From: Archangium minus
Lineage (GTDB): Bacteria > Myxococcota > Myxococcia > Myxococcales > Myxococcaceae
Assembly (NCBI RefSeq): GCF_044360475.1
Contig: NZ_CP043494.1
Span: 6,758,001-6,822,000 of the forward strand
DNA: 64,000 bases
Reading direction: 5' to 3'
In this document: one piece after another, positions 26,116 through 38,390 of the stretch
Position numbering within the stretch: the stretch's first letter is position 1
Layout: each line of letters opens with the position of its first letter
The notes under the pieces: generated by a model
Databases searched by the model: none
What the model saw: the letters and a program-made list of their open reading frames with translations, nothing else
What the model was told of the DNA's origin: nothing
Made by a program: the position numbers and the translations under genes

Positions 26116-26429
26116 CCCTTCCTCTTCCGGGGCCGGACGGCGTCGAACAGGAACCCGCACCAGACACAGGCCTCGCCCCGGCGTCCCGGTGGGAGCTCCA
26201 GCGTGCAGCCGGGGCAACGAGGACGCGCTCGGCCGCCTGTCCGGGGAGCCGCCATCTGACGGCGCACTCGACCGGAGGCGGTCCCCGAGGAACGCGTACG
26301 CCCGGCCACGACGGCGCCGCGGACCAACACCTCGAGCCGGCGGACACGGTCCTCCAGAGCCTCGATTCGGGCGGACAGCCGCGCGTGGAGCTCTGCGTCG
26401 GACGGGGGGCGTCTGGCGGGCGATCGCAT
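26112..26429 (-). CDS. Small coiled-coil / zinc-ribbon protein
   Basis: 105 aa. An amphipathic helix (ARLSARIEALEDRVRRLEVL, about 17-36) predicts a coiled coil. The C-terminal half has CPGC at 72-75 and CVWC at 88-91, a two-knuckle zinc ribbon, and a basic tail. Its stop overlaps the ATG of the kinase-like gene (ATGA at 26112-26115), so the two are translationally coupled and belong to one operon with the response regulator. It is divergent from the HAD-IG nucleotidase gene, with 85 nt between the starts. It is probably an adaptor of the signalling complex; the function is not known. Confidence 0.65.
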   Translation of the reverse strand: MRSPARRPPSDAELHARLSARIEALEDRVRRLEVLVRGAVVAGRTRSSGTASGRVRRQMAAPRTGGRARPRCPGCTLELPPGRRGEACVWCGFLFDAVRPRKRKG

Positions 26430-26514
26430 GCGGACCCGCGAGCGTGCCACGTCGGCTCGGCAGCCCGCAAGGTGGACGGGCCGTATGAATGGTGCCGCCC
26501 GAGGACCGCGTGTT

Positions 26515-28233
<1,719 letters not shown>

Positions 28234-28269
28234 GTCCCCTCCCCCGCCCTGGGGACTCCTGAAATCAGG

Positions 28270-28315
28270 ACTGGAAAAACAAACGGCCGGGTTCCCCGAA
28301 GGGAGCCCGGCCGTT
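28270..28315 (-). terminator. Rho-independent terminator of rpsA
   Basis: AACGGCCGGG (28282-28291) pairs perfectly with CCCGGCCGTT (28306-28315), extended by an inner TTCCC/GGGAG stem with a CGAA tetraloop. Read on the minus strand it is followed by TTTGTTTTTCC, a proper T-tract. It therefore terminates rpsA and may also block read-through from the convergent nucleotidase gene. Confidence 0.88.
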
Positions 28316-28346
28316 GTCCTATCCCTCTACGTGAGGGGCAAGCCGA

Positions 28347-30056
<1,710 letters not shown>

Positions 30057-30415
30057 GAGATTGGGAATCCTTTGAAACGGTACTGCTGCCCCCGGTTGTG
30101 GACGGCAGTCACTCGCGGGGAGCTACGAGTGACCCGCGAGCCAACCCCACAATGGGGTTGACTCGAAGCCGCGCACCCTAGACACCGGTTACACCGGCAG
30201 TCAAGCGAGCGCGGGATACTTGTTTACAGTCTTGATAATGCGGCTCCGGGTGGGAGGGGACCCCCCGCCACCCCAGAACCCCTGTCCCAGAGGCCAGGTC
30301 GCCAGGCCTCCGGGCGCCTACCGGAGGACAAGGTGGTACCCCATGGGTAGTCGCGCCATCGCCCCGGCGCATGAGGCGCACGGGGGGCGCGAACCTTCGC
30401 CAGCAGAGCGGGCGG
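30057..30415 (-). promoter_or_regulatory. rpsA 5' region: leader hairpin and possible promoter
   Basis: This 359-nt gap has no credible gene. On the minus strand TTGACT (30199-30204) and TAGGGT (30175-30180) are 18 nt apart and could be a sigma-70-type promoter for rpsA. In the leader, CAACCCCA (30142-30149), loop CAA, TGGGGTTG (30153-30160) forms a perfect 8-bp hairpin 85-103 nt upstream of the start. I see nothing in 30250-30415. Confidence 0.4.
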
Positions 30416-31561
30416 TCAGTCGAGGAGCTTGAACGTCTCGCGGGCGATCACCAGCCGCTGAACCTCGCTGGTGCCCTCGTAGATGGTCTGCACCCGGGCA
30501 TCCCGGAAGTAACGCTCCACGGGGAACTCGTCGATGTAGCCGTAGCCGCCGTGGATCTGCACCGCCTTGTCCACCGCGCGGTTGGACATCTCGCTGGCGT
30601 ACAGCTTCGCCATGGAGGCCTCGCGGGTGAACGGCTGGCCCTCGTCCTTGAGGAACGCCGCCCGGTACGTCAGCAGCTCGGCCGCCTGGAGCTCGGTGGC
30701 CATGTTGGCCAGCATGAAGCGCAGTCCCTGGAACTCGCCAATGGGCTGGCCGAAGGCCTTACGGTCCTTCGCATAGCGGATGGAGGCCTCCAGCGCCGCC
30801 CGGGCCACACCGCAGGCCTGCGAGGCGATGCCGATACGCCCACCGTCCAGCGCGATCATCGCCAGCTTGAAGCCGTCGCCCTCCTTGCCCAGGAGGTTCT
30901 CCGCGGGGATCTCCATGTCCTCGAAGGTGAGGCTCACGGTGTTGGACGAGCGCAGGCCCATCTTGTCCTCATGCTTGCCGACGATGAGGCCCTTCGTCCC
31001 GCCCTCCACGATGAAGGCGGAGATGCCCTTGCTCCCCTGCCCTCCCGTGAGCGCCCACACCACCATCACGCCCGCGTAGGCGCCGGAGGTGATCCACTGC
31101 TTGCTGCCGTTGAGGACCCACTTGTCCCCGCGCCGCACCGCCGTGGTGCGCATGGCGCGCGGATCCGAGCCCGCGTGCGGCTCGGAGAGCGCGAACGAGC
31201 CCACCACCGCCTCGCCCGAGGTGATGCGCGTGACGTACTTCTGGCGCTGCGCCTCGGTGCCGAACTTCTGGATGAGCTCGGCGCACATGTTGGTGACAGC
31301 CATGGCCACCGAGGTGGAGGCACACGCGGCGGCCATCTCCATCATCGCCAGCGAGTAGGAGACGACGCCCGCCTCGGCGCCGCCGTACTGGGAGGGGATG
31401 TTCACCCCCATGAGCCCCAGGGAGGCCAGCTCCTTGAAGAGCTCGGTGGGGAAGATCTCCTCCTTGTCGAATCTGCGCGCCTGGGGCGCCACCCGCTCCC
31501 GCGCGAACTTGCGCGCGGTGTCGCGGATGAGCGTCTGCGTCTCGGTGAGCTCGAGGTTCAC
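30416..31561 (-). CDS. Acyl-CoA dehydrogenase (second copy in operon)
   Basis: 381 aa FAD enzyme that introduces the alpha,beta double bond into acyl-CoA. Signatures: FALSEPHAGSDPRAMRTTA (FAD/substrate binding), then QIHGGYGYIDEFPVERYFRDARVQTIYEGTSEVQR, which holds the catalytic base Glu of the short/medium-chain class in YEGTSE. Last gene of the minus-strand beta-oxidation operon, 10 nt after the AgmX-like gene. It is a close paralogue of the dehydrogenase at 32076, so the two probably differ in chain length or branched-chain preference (butyryl- versus isovaleryl/isobutyryl-type). Confidence 0.95.
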   Translation of the reverse strand: MNLELTETQTLIRDTARKFARERVAPQARRFDKEEIFPTELFKELASLGLMGVNIPSQYGGAEAGVVSYSLAMMEMAAACASTSVAMAVTNMCAELIQKFGTEAQRQKYVTRITSGEAVVGSFALSEPHAGSDPRAMRTTAVRRGDKWVLNGSKQWITSGAYAGVMVVWALTGGQGSKGISAFIVEGGTKGLIVGKHEDKMGLRSSNTVSLTFEDMEIPAENLLGKEGDGFKLAMIALDGGRIGIASQACGVARAALEASIRYAKDRKAFGQPIGEFQGLRFMLANMATELQAAELLTYRAAFLKDEGQPFTREASMAKLYASEMSNRAVDKAVQIHGGYGYIDEFPVERYFRDARVQTIYEGTSEVQRLVIARETFKLLD

Positions 31562-31571
31562 GGAAGGGGTC

Positions 31572-32066
31572 CTACTTGATGGCCTTGAGGTTGAACGGAT
31601 ACTCGATGGGGTACTCGCGGCGGTCCGGCGGCTGCGGGAAGTTGATGCCGGAGAGCACGTTCACCACGCACTCGTGCAGGCGCGGGTTCTTCAGCGTCGT
31701 ACCCGCCTTGGCGACCTTGGCGTTCCGCACGAAGCCGTCCTGCGTGATGGTGAAGGTCGTCATGATGCGACCCTCCTCCACCGTGCTGCCCTTCGTCGCG
31801 AGGATCTCCTCGTAGCAATCCTGGATGTCGAAGGCGTGGTACTCCATGACCATGCGGATGGAGTCCGGAGTGAAGGGCAGCCGGTTGATCTCCGGGGGCG
31901 GAGGCCGGACCGGCCCCGCCGCCTTCTTCTTCTCCTGCGCGGGGGCAGCCGCCTCGGGGCTCGCGCCCGTCTCCTTCTGGGCCGAGCCCTTCTTGCCAGG
32001 CGAGCCCTGCGCGAACGCCAGGCCTGAACCAAGCAACACCACCACCGCGAACAGGAAGCGCTTCAT
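31572..32066 (-). CDS. Secreted AgmX/PglI C-terminal domain (TonB-like) protein
   Basis: 164 aa. It has a signal peptide (1-19, ending AFAQ), an Ala/Lys/Pro-rich linker (about 20-62) and a TonB-C-like domain: YHAFDIQDCYEEILA, GRIMTTFTITQDGFVRNAKV and LHECVVNVLSGINFPQPPD. Two Cys (in DCYEE and HECVV) could pair, as in AgmX/PglI-type myxobacterial proteins linked to gliding and energy-coupled envelope functions. It sits between two acyl-CoA dehydrogenase genes with only 9 and 10 nt gaps, an odd place for an envelope protein. No partner ExbB/TolQ-like gene is nearby. Confidence 0.75.
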   Translation of the reverse strand: MKRFLFAVVVLLGSGLAFAQGSPGKKGSAQKETGASPEAAAPAQEKKKAAGPVRPPPPEINRLPFTPDSIRMVMEYHAFDIQDCYEEILATKGSTVEEGRIMTTFTITQDGFVRNAKVAKAGTTLKNPRLHECVVNVLSGINFPQPPDRREYPIEYPFNLKAIK

Positions 32067-32075
32067 TTCGACTCC

Positions 32076-33218
<1,143 letters not shown>

Positions 33219-33354
33219 GGCACTCCTGGGGTAAGGGCGCGGAGGTACATAGTACGGGCATGCCTCCTGGGATCGGGGTTTGCAAGAAGGGCGGGCAAGC
33301 GCCAATTGCCGCGCCCATTAGCCATCCCGGGGCTCCCGGGCATGGTTTGGTTGC

Positions 33355-34131
33355 CTACTTGCCAGCGAAGGCGGCGGGACGCTTCTCCAGGAAGGCCTTC
33401 ATGCCCTCCTTCTGGTCCTCCGAGCCAAAGAGCACCGCGAAACCCTGGCGCTCCAGCTCGTTGGCCGCACGAAGATCCTGGTCGGCGCCGAACTCGATGA
33501 CCCGCTTGGCCTGCGACACCGCCAGCGGACCGTTCTTGAGGATCTTCCCCGCCACCGTCTTGCAGTGGGCCAGGAGCTGATCCGCCGGCAGTACCTCGAG
33601 GACCAGGCCGATCTCCTTCGCCTTGGCCGCGTCCAGGCGCTCACCCGTGAAGACGAGCTCCTTCGCGCGCATCTTGCCCACCACGCGGGTGAGGCGCTGC
33701 GTGCCGCCGAAGCCCGGAATCACGCCGAGGCTCACCTCGGGCAGTCCCAGCTTCGCCTTCTCCGAGGCGTAGATGAGGTCGCACGCGAGGGCGAGCTCAC
33801 AGCCACCACCGAGCGCGAAGCCGTTCACCGCGGCGATGGTGGGGATGGGGAGCTGCTCGAGCTTGTGGAAGACGCGGTGGCCGAGCGCGGCGAACTCGCG
33901 CGCCTGCGCCGCGGTGATGGAGGCCATCTCCGCGATGTCCGCGCCCGCCACGAAGGCCTTGTCGCCACCGCCCGTGACGATGAGGGCGCGGGCCGTGGGA
34001 GGAAGGGCGTTGAGCGCGGACTCGATCTCCTGGAGCGTCTTGCTGTTGAGGGCGTTGAGCGCCTTGGGACGATCAATGGTGAGGATCGCGATGGCGTCCT
34101 CGGACTCCAGCCGGATGTTCTCGTAGGCCAT
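33355..34131 (-). CDS. Enoyl-CoA hydratase (crotonase family)
   Basis: 258 aa, standard length. It hydrates trans-2-enoyl-CoA to L-3-hydroxyacyl-CoA. Oxyanion-hole segments are VAGADIAEM and NGFALGGGCELALACDLIYAS; the catalytic Glu pair lies in GGGCELA and in KLGLPEVSLGVIPGFGGTQRL. It lies 18 nt downstream of the 3-hydroxyacyl-CoA dehydrogenase, whose product it shares. The C-terminal helix is typical of trimer-forming crotonases. Cytoplasmic, with no fusion or truncation. Confidence 0.95.
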   Translation of the reverse strand: MAYENIRLESEDAIAILTIDRPKALNALNSKTLQEIESALNALPPTARALIVTGGGDKAFVAGADIAEMASITAAQAREFAALGHRVFHKLEQLPIPTIAAVNGFALGGGCELALACDLIYASEKAKLGLPEVSLGVIPGFGGTQRLTRVVGKMRAKELVFTGERLDAAKAKEIGLVLEVLPADQLLAHCKTVAGKILKNGPLAVSQAKRVIEFGADQDLRAANELERQGFAVLFGSEDQKEGMKAFLEKRPAAFAGK

Positions 34132-34149
34132 GTGGGGGATTGCCTCGTC

Positions 34150-34998
<849 letters not shown>

Positions 34999-35073
34999 GG
35001 CGTTCGCGACCCCTTGCTCGGTAAATCAGTAAACGAGGAACCGGGCGCGCTATAGCCCTGGCCACCCCACCGG

Positions 35074-35478
35074 TCAACGACTCGCAGGTACCGGGAGTCC
35101 CCGCTCGACGCGCACGTCTTCTTCTCCGAGTGTCAGGCGCTCCACACGCGGGGGCCGGGAAGGTCCACTTTCACCCCGAGCGAACACCCACACCTCGTAT
35201 GTCCCGGCGGGCAGCTCCGTCTTCAGGGTCACCGAGCTCGGAGGTCCTGCCTGGAAAGTGTGCGTTTCGCGCTTCACCAGCTCGCCCTCGGCGTTCTTCA
35301 CCTGGAGGTCGATGGCGCGGATCTCGCCCCAGCCCGGGCCCACCAGCCGCCATACCAGCTCGCGCTCGGGCACTTCCGAGCCCTTCCACAGCCACAGGCC
35401 CATGGCCAGCAGCAGCAGCACGGGGAGCCGCTTCATCAGCGGGTGCTGACGCCAGTTCCGCCGCCCCTCGCCCTCCAC
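35074..35478 (-). CDS. Small membrane-anchored protein with Ig-like/beta domain
   Basis: 134 aa with a GTG start. A basic N-terminus and one hydrophobic segment (RLPVLLLLAMGLWLW, about 17-31) anchor it. The rest looks like a beta-sandwich that ends in LPAGTYEVWVFARGE, a common carbohydrate- or PEGA-like strand pattern. AAGGAG within the end of the upstream gene, 8 nt before, supports GTG 35478 over an internal ATG at 35436. It is the last gene of the mrp operon, 4 nt after the preceding stop. Function unknown. Confidence 0.6.
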   Translation of the reverse strand: MEGEGRRNWRQHPLMKRLPVLLLLAMGLWLWKGSEVPERELVWRLVGPGWGEIRAIDLQVKNAEGELVKRETHTFQAGPPSSVTLKTELPAGTYEVWVFARGESGPSRPPRVERLTLGEEDVRVERGLPVPASR

Positions 35479-35482
35479 GCCG

Positions 35483-35947
35483 TTACTCCTTCTTCGAGGC
35501 GGACTTCTTGCCGCCGCGGCGCGTGTTCAGCTCGGTGACGACCACCTTGGTGCGCGCCGGCTCGCCCTGCTCCACGTCCTCGGCGCGATCCGGAACCAGG
35601 CGGATCTGGGCCTTCACCTCGATGGTCATCCCCGACATCAGCTTGAGGAACTCGTCGCGCAGCTTCTCCGACTGGAGGAAGCGCCGCAGCTCCTCGGAGA
35701 CCACCCGGCCCACCTCGTCCTTCGTCTTCTCCGCCTGCCCGAGGATATAGCCGAGCGCCTCCTTGGGCAGCTTGAGCTGACCGGCCAGCGAGCGGATGCC
35801 CTCCTCCGTCATGAAGAGGGCACCCAGACCTGCCACCGCCACCTTGCGCACGAACTCCGGCACGAACCCCGGGCGAGAACCCTCCTTCCCCGGCTCGTCG
35901 CCGAGCAGCGGATCGAAGTCGTTGTCGGGTTCCTTGCCGGTTGTCAT
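35483..35947 (-). CDS. Conserved-looking helical protein of unknown function
   Basis: 154 aa. A disordered acidic N-terminus (1-26) is followed by a largely helical, amphipathic core (GFVPEFVRKVAVAGLGALFMTEEGIRSLA, KLPKEALGYILGQAEKTKDEVGRVVSEELRRFLQS) and a strand segment MTIEVKAQIRLVP, ending in a Lys-rich tail. The pattern recalls phasin-like or membrane-peripheral helical bundles, but I do not recognise the family. It lies 30 nt downstream of the Mrp ATPase gene in the same operon. Confidence 0.6.
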   Translation of the reverse strand: MTTGKEPDNDFDPLLGDEPGKEGSRPGFVPEFVRKVAVAGLGALFMTEEGIRSLAGQLKLPKEALGYILGQAEKTKDEVGRVVSEELRRFLQSEKLRDEFLKLMSGMTIEVKAQIRLVPDRAEDVEQGEPARTKVVVTELNTRRGGKKSASKKE

Positions 35948-35977
35948 GGGGTCCTCGGTGGGGGTCGCGGGGGATCC

Positions 35978-37066
35978 TCAGCTTACAACGGGGAGCTTCA
36001 CCGCCACCCGCATGTTCTCGGTGGACACGCGGCCCGCGATGTTGCGCGCCATCGCCCTGAAGGCCTGGGCCTCGGGGCTGTCCGGCGCGCTGAGCACCAC
36101 CGGCACGCCCGCGTCACCCGACTCGCGGATCTTCAGATTCAGGGGGATTTCGCCGAGGAACGGGATGCTGAACATCTGCGCCGCCTTGTGGCCGCCGCCC
36201 TGGTTGAAGATGGGCGTGGCCTTGGAGCAGTGCGGGCAAACGAACTGGCTCATGTTCTCCACGATGCCCAGCACCGGGATGTGCACCTTGTCGAACATCT
36301 GCTTGGCGCGCACCACGTCCGCCAGCGCCACGTCCTGCGGCGTCGTCACCAGCACCGCGCCCGCCGCCCTCACCGACTGCGACAGCGACAGCGCCACGTC
36401 ACCCGTGCCCGGCGGCAGATCCAGCACCAGGTAGTCCAGCTCGCCCCAGCGCACGTCCCGCACCAGCTGCATCAGCGCGCCGTGCAGCATGGGCCCGCGC
36501 CAGATGAGCGCCTGATCCGCCTCCACCAGGAAGCCGATCGACATCACCTTCAGCCCGTGCTTCTCCAGCGGGAGCAGCGTCTTGCCATCCGGGCTCACCG
36601 GCTTCTCGGTGATGCCCGTCATCAACGGCACGGACGGACCGTAGAAGTCCGCGTCCAGCAGGCCCACCTTCGCGCCCTCGCGCGCCAGCGCCGCCGCCAG
36701 GTTCACCGACACCGTGCTCTTGCCCACGCCGCCCTTGCCGGCGCCCACCAGGATCACGTTCTTCACCTGCGGCAATATCGCCTGGCCCTGCGGCCCACCC
36801 ATGCCCACCGGCGCCGAACGCACCTGCGCGCCCCACTCGATGTCGAACGTCTTCAGCCCCGGTACCTGCTTCAGCGCCGCCTCGGCGTCCGCCTGGATCT
36901 TCCCCTTCAGCGGGCAGGCCGGCGTGGTCAGCTCGATCTTGAGCTTCGCCTTGTCGCCATCCACGCGGATGTCCTTCACCATCCCGGCCTTCACAAGGTC
37001 GATGTGCAGCTCGGGATCCATCACCTTCGACATCGCCGCGAGGATGTCGCGCTCGGAAACGCTCAT
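35978..37066 (-). CDS. mrp: Mrp/NBP35-type P-loop ATPase, Fe-S carrier
   Basis: 362 aa. It has an N-terminal MIP18/DUF59 domain (1-85) and a MinD/ParA-type ATPase with the deviant Walker A GKGGVGKST, DADFYGPS and LVLDLPPGTGD. The dimer-interface Fe-S motif is C-P-H-C. The family transfers iron-sulfur clusters to apoproteins in the cytoplasm. ATG 37066 is the natural start, with the SERDILAAMSKVMDPELH domain beginning at residue 3. It leads a three-gene minus-strand operon with two unknown proteins. Confidence 0.93.
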   Translation of the reverse strand: MSVSERDILAAMSKVMDPELHIDLVKAGMVKDIRVDGDKAKLKIELTTPACPLKGKIQADAEAALKQVPGLKTFDIEWGAQVRSAPVGMGGPQGQAILPQVKNVILVGAGKGGVGKSTVSVNLAAALAREGAKVGLLDADFYGPSVPLMTGITEKPVSPDGKTLLPLEKHGLKVMSIGFLVEADQALIWRGPMLHGALMQLVRDVRWGELDYLVLDLPPGTGDVALSLSQSVRAAGAVLVTTPQDVALADVVRAKQMFDKVHIPVLGIVENMSQFVCPHCSKATPIFNQGGGHKAAQMFSIPFLGEIPLNLKIRESGDAGVPVVLSAPDSPEAQAFRAMARNIAGRVSTENMRVAVKLPVVS

Positions 37067-37192
37067 CTGAGTACCTGAATCCTTTTGGAATCCGGGAGGT
37101 AGGGGGACACCTCTCGGAAGGGCGCGGAATAGCCAGCGGCCCGGATCGTGTCAACCTCCTCTAATCGCCCACGCTCCTGGTCGCATGTCTTC

Positions 37193-37837
37193 TCATTCGA
37201 TAGCCGAGACCCGGTACTCGCCTGCCTCCCGAACCAGTCGCACCCCGTGCTCCTTGCCAATCGGGAACTCCGCGTCCGAGCCCGTCACTCGCACGTGACC
37301 CTTCAGGGCAAGCCGCGCTCGGCGCACCCGCTCGGAGGCCAGGGGCTCGCGCTGGAAGTCCTCGCGCAGACGCTCGGGCGTGTAGCGGACACGCAACGGC
37401 TCACTCAGCAGCGACCAGGCCGTGGCCCAGTCGCTCGCCTCCACCGCGTCCAGGAAACGTGTCAGGACCGCCCGGGGCGCGTCCGCTGGTGCCTCCTCGA
37501 CAACCCGCCAGCCCTCCTTCGCTTGGATCAGCATGAGGGCGGGCGCTCGCGCCTGAAGCTCCGGGAGGGCCGCACGCACCTCCGCGGCCCGCGCCTGACG
37601 AACCGAGGCATTCGCATAGTGCTCGAGGAACAACGGCTGCTCCTCGGGTGGTGCGTTCGTCAGCGCCTGGGCGTCCGCCAGCCGGTTCTCCTCCAGCGCC
37701 TGGGCGTAGGCGGAGGCCACCTCCTTGGGTCCAGGCGCGTGAGCACAACCCGTGACGGCCAGGACGGCCGTGAGAGACAGGGTGGTCAGAGAGAGCCGGC
37801 AAGAAGGAGTGGAGGACATGGGAGCACGGGTCGTCAT
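37193..37837 (-). CDS. Lipoprotein, unknown function
   Basis: 214 aa. The signal peptide ends in the lipobox LAVTGC (about residue 31). The mature part has a helical N-terminal repeat region (PKEVASAYAQALEENRLADAQAL) and a C-terminal NTF2/SnoaL-like fold hint in VLTRFLDAVEASDWATAWSLLS, which is a common pattern in lipoproteins of this lineage. The start ATG directly abuts the stop of the zinc-ribbon gene upstream (TGA-ATG), so it is the third gene of the sppA operon. Confidence 0.7.
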   Translation of the reverse strand: MTTRAPMSSTPSCRLSLTTLSLTAVLAVTGCAHAPGPKEVASAYAQALEENRLADAQALTNAPPEEQPLFLEHYANASVRQARAAEVRAALPELQARAPALMLIQAKEGWRVVEEAPADAPRAVLTRFLDAVEASDWATAWSLLSEPLRVRYTPERLREDFQREPLASERVRRARLALKGHVRVTGSDAEFPIGKEHGVRLVREAGEYRVSAIE

Positions 37838-38377
37838 TCAAGAAGTGCGAAGCTGGACGGCGCTCGGCGGCCGACACCTGGCGCAGTAGACGTCGCCCTC
37901 ATACGCGAAGGCGTCCCGAAGCTGGAGCCCTGCCTTGCAGGCCGAGCACTTCAGGGCCGAGGCCGCCGCCACCACTCCCGCCGGCCTCACCTGGGGATTG
38001 GTCACCCCCTCCAGCAGCTCGAACTCGCCCGCGTCCAGCCAGACACCCTCGCAGCGCGGGCACACGTCGATAGGACAGGCGCTCGTCACCACCAACCCCA
38101 GCCGCGAGCCACAGCTCGGACAAGCCACCGGCTCGCTCCGGCACGTGGGGCACACGGCCTGTTCTCGAGCCACCGGATGGCCCCGCCTCCGGCACCGAGA
38201 GGGGGCCTGTCTCGCCGCCGCCAGGAACGTGCGCGCCGGAGGGCGATCCGGAAACCGCTCCAGCTCGCCCCGGTCGAACCACAGCCCGTGACAGCGGGGA
38301 CATGTGTCCACTTCCACGTCGGAGACACGCAGAGGCCGCAGGGGCTCGTTCTCGCAGAGGGGACAGTGGCGCGCCAT
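37838..38377 (-). CDS. Tandem zf-TFIIB-type zinc-ribbon protein
   Basis: 179 aa. It contains two zf-TFIIB units: CPLCENEPL....VDTCPRCHGLWFDRGELERF at the N-terminus and CPSCGSRL....IDVCPRCEGVWLDAGEFELL in the middle, plus a CXXC pair between them and a final CSAC...CARC ribbon, so four or more zinc knuckles. No transmembrane segment. ATG 38377 is chosen because the domain starts at residue 4; the longer frame overlaps the upstream gene. It follows sppA by 13 nt. Function unknown; such small ribbons are abundant in myxobacteria. Confidence 0.8.
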   Translation of the reverse strand: MARHCPLCENEPLRPLRVSDVEVDTCPRCHGLWFDRGELERFPDRPPARTFLAAARQAPSRCRRRGHPVAREQAVCPTCRSEPVACPSCGSRLGLVVTSACPIDVCPRCEGVWLDAGEFELLEGVTNPQVRPAGVVAAASALKCSACKAGLQLRDAFAYEGDVYCARCRPPSAVQLRTS

Positions 38378-38390
38378 GCGGACCCGGAGA

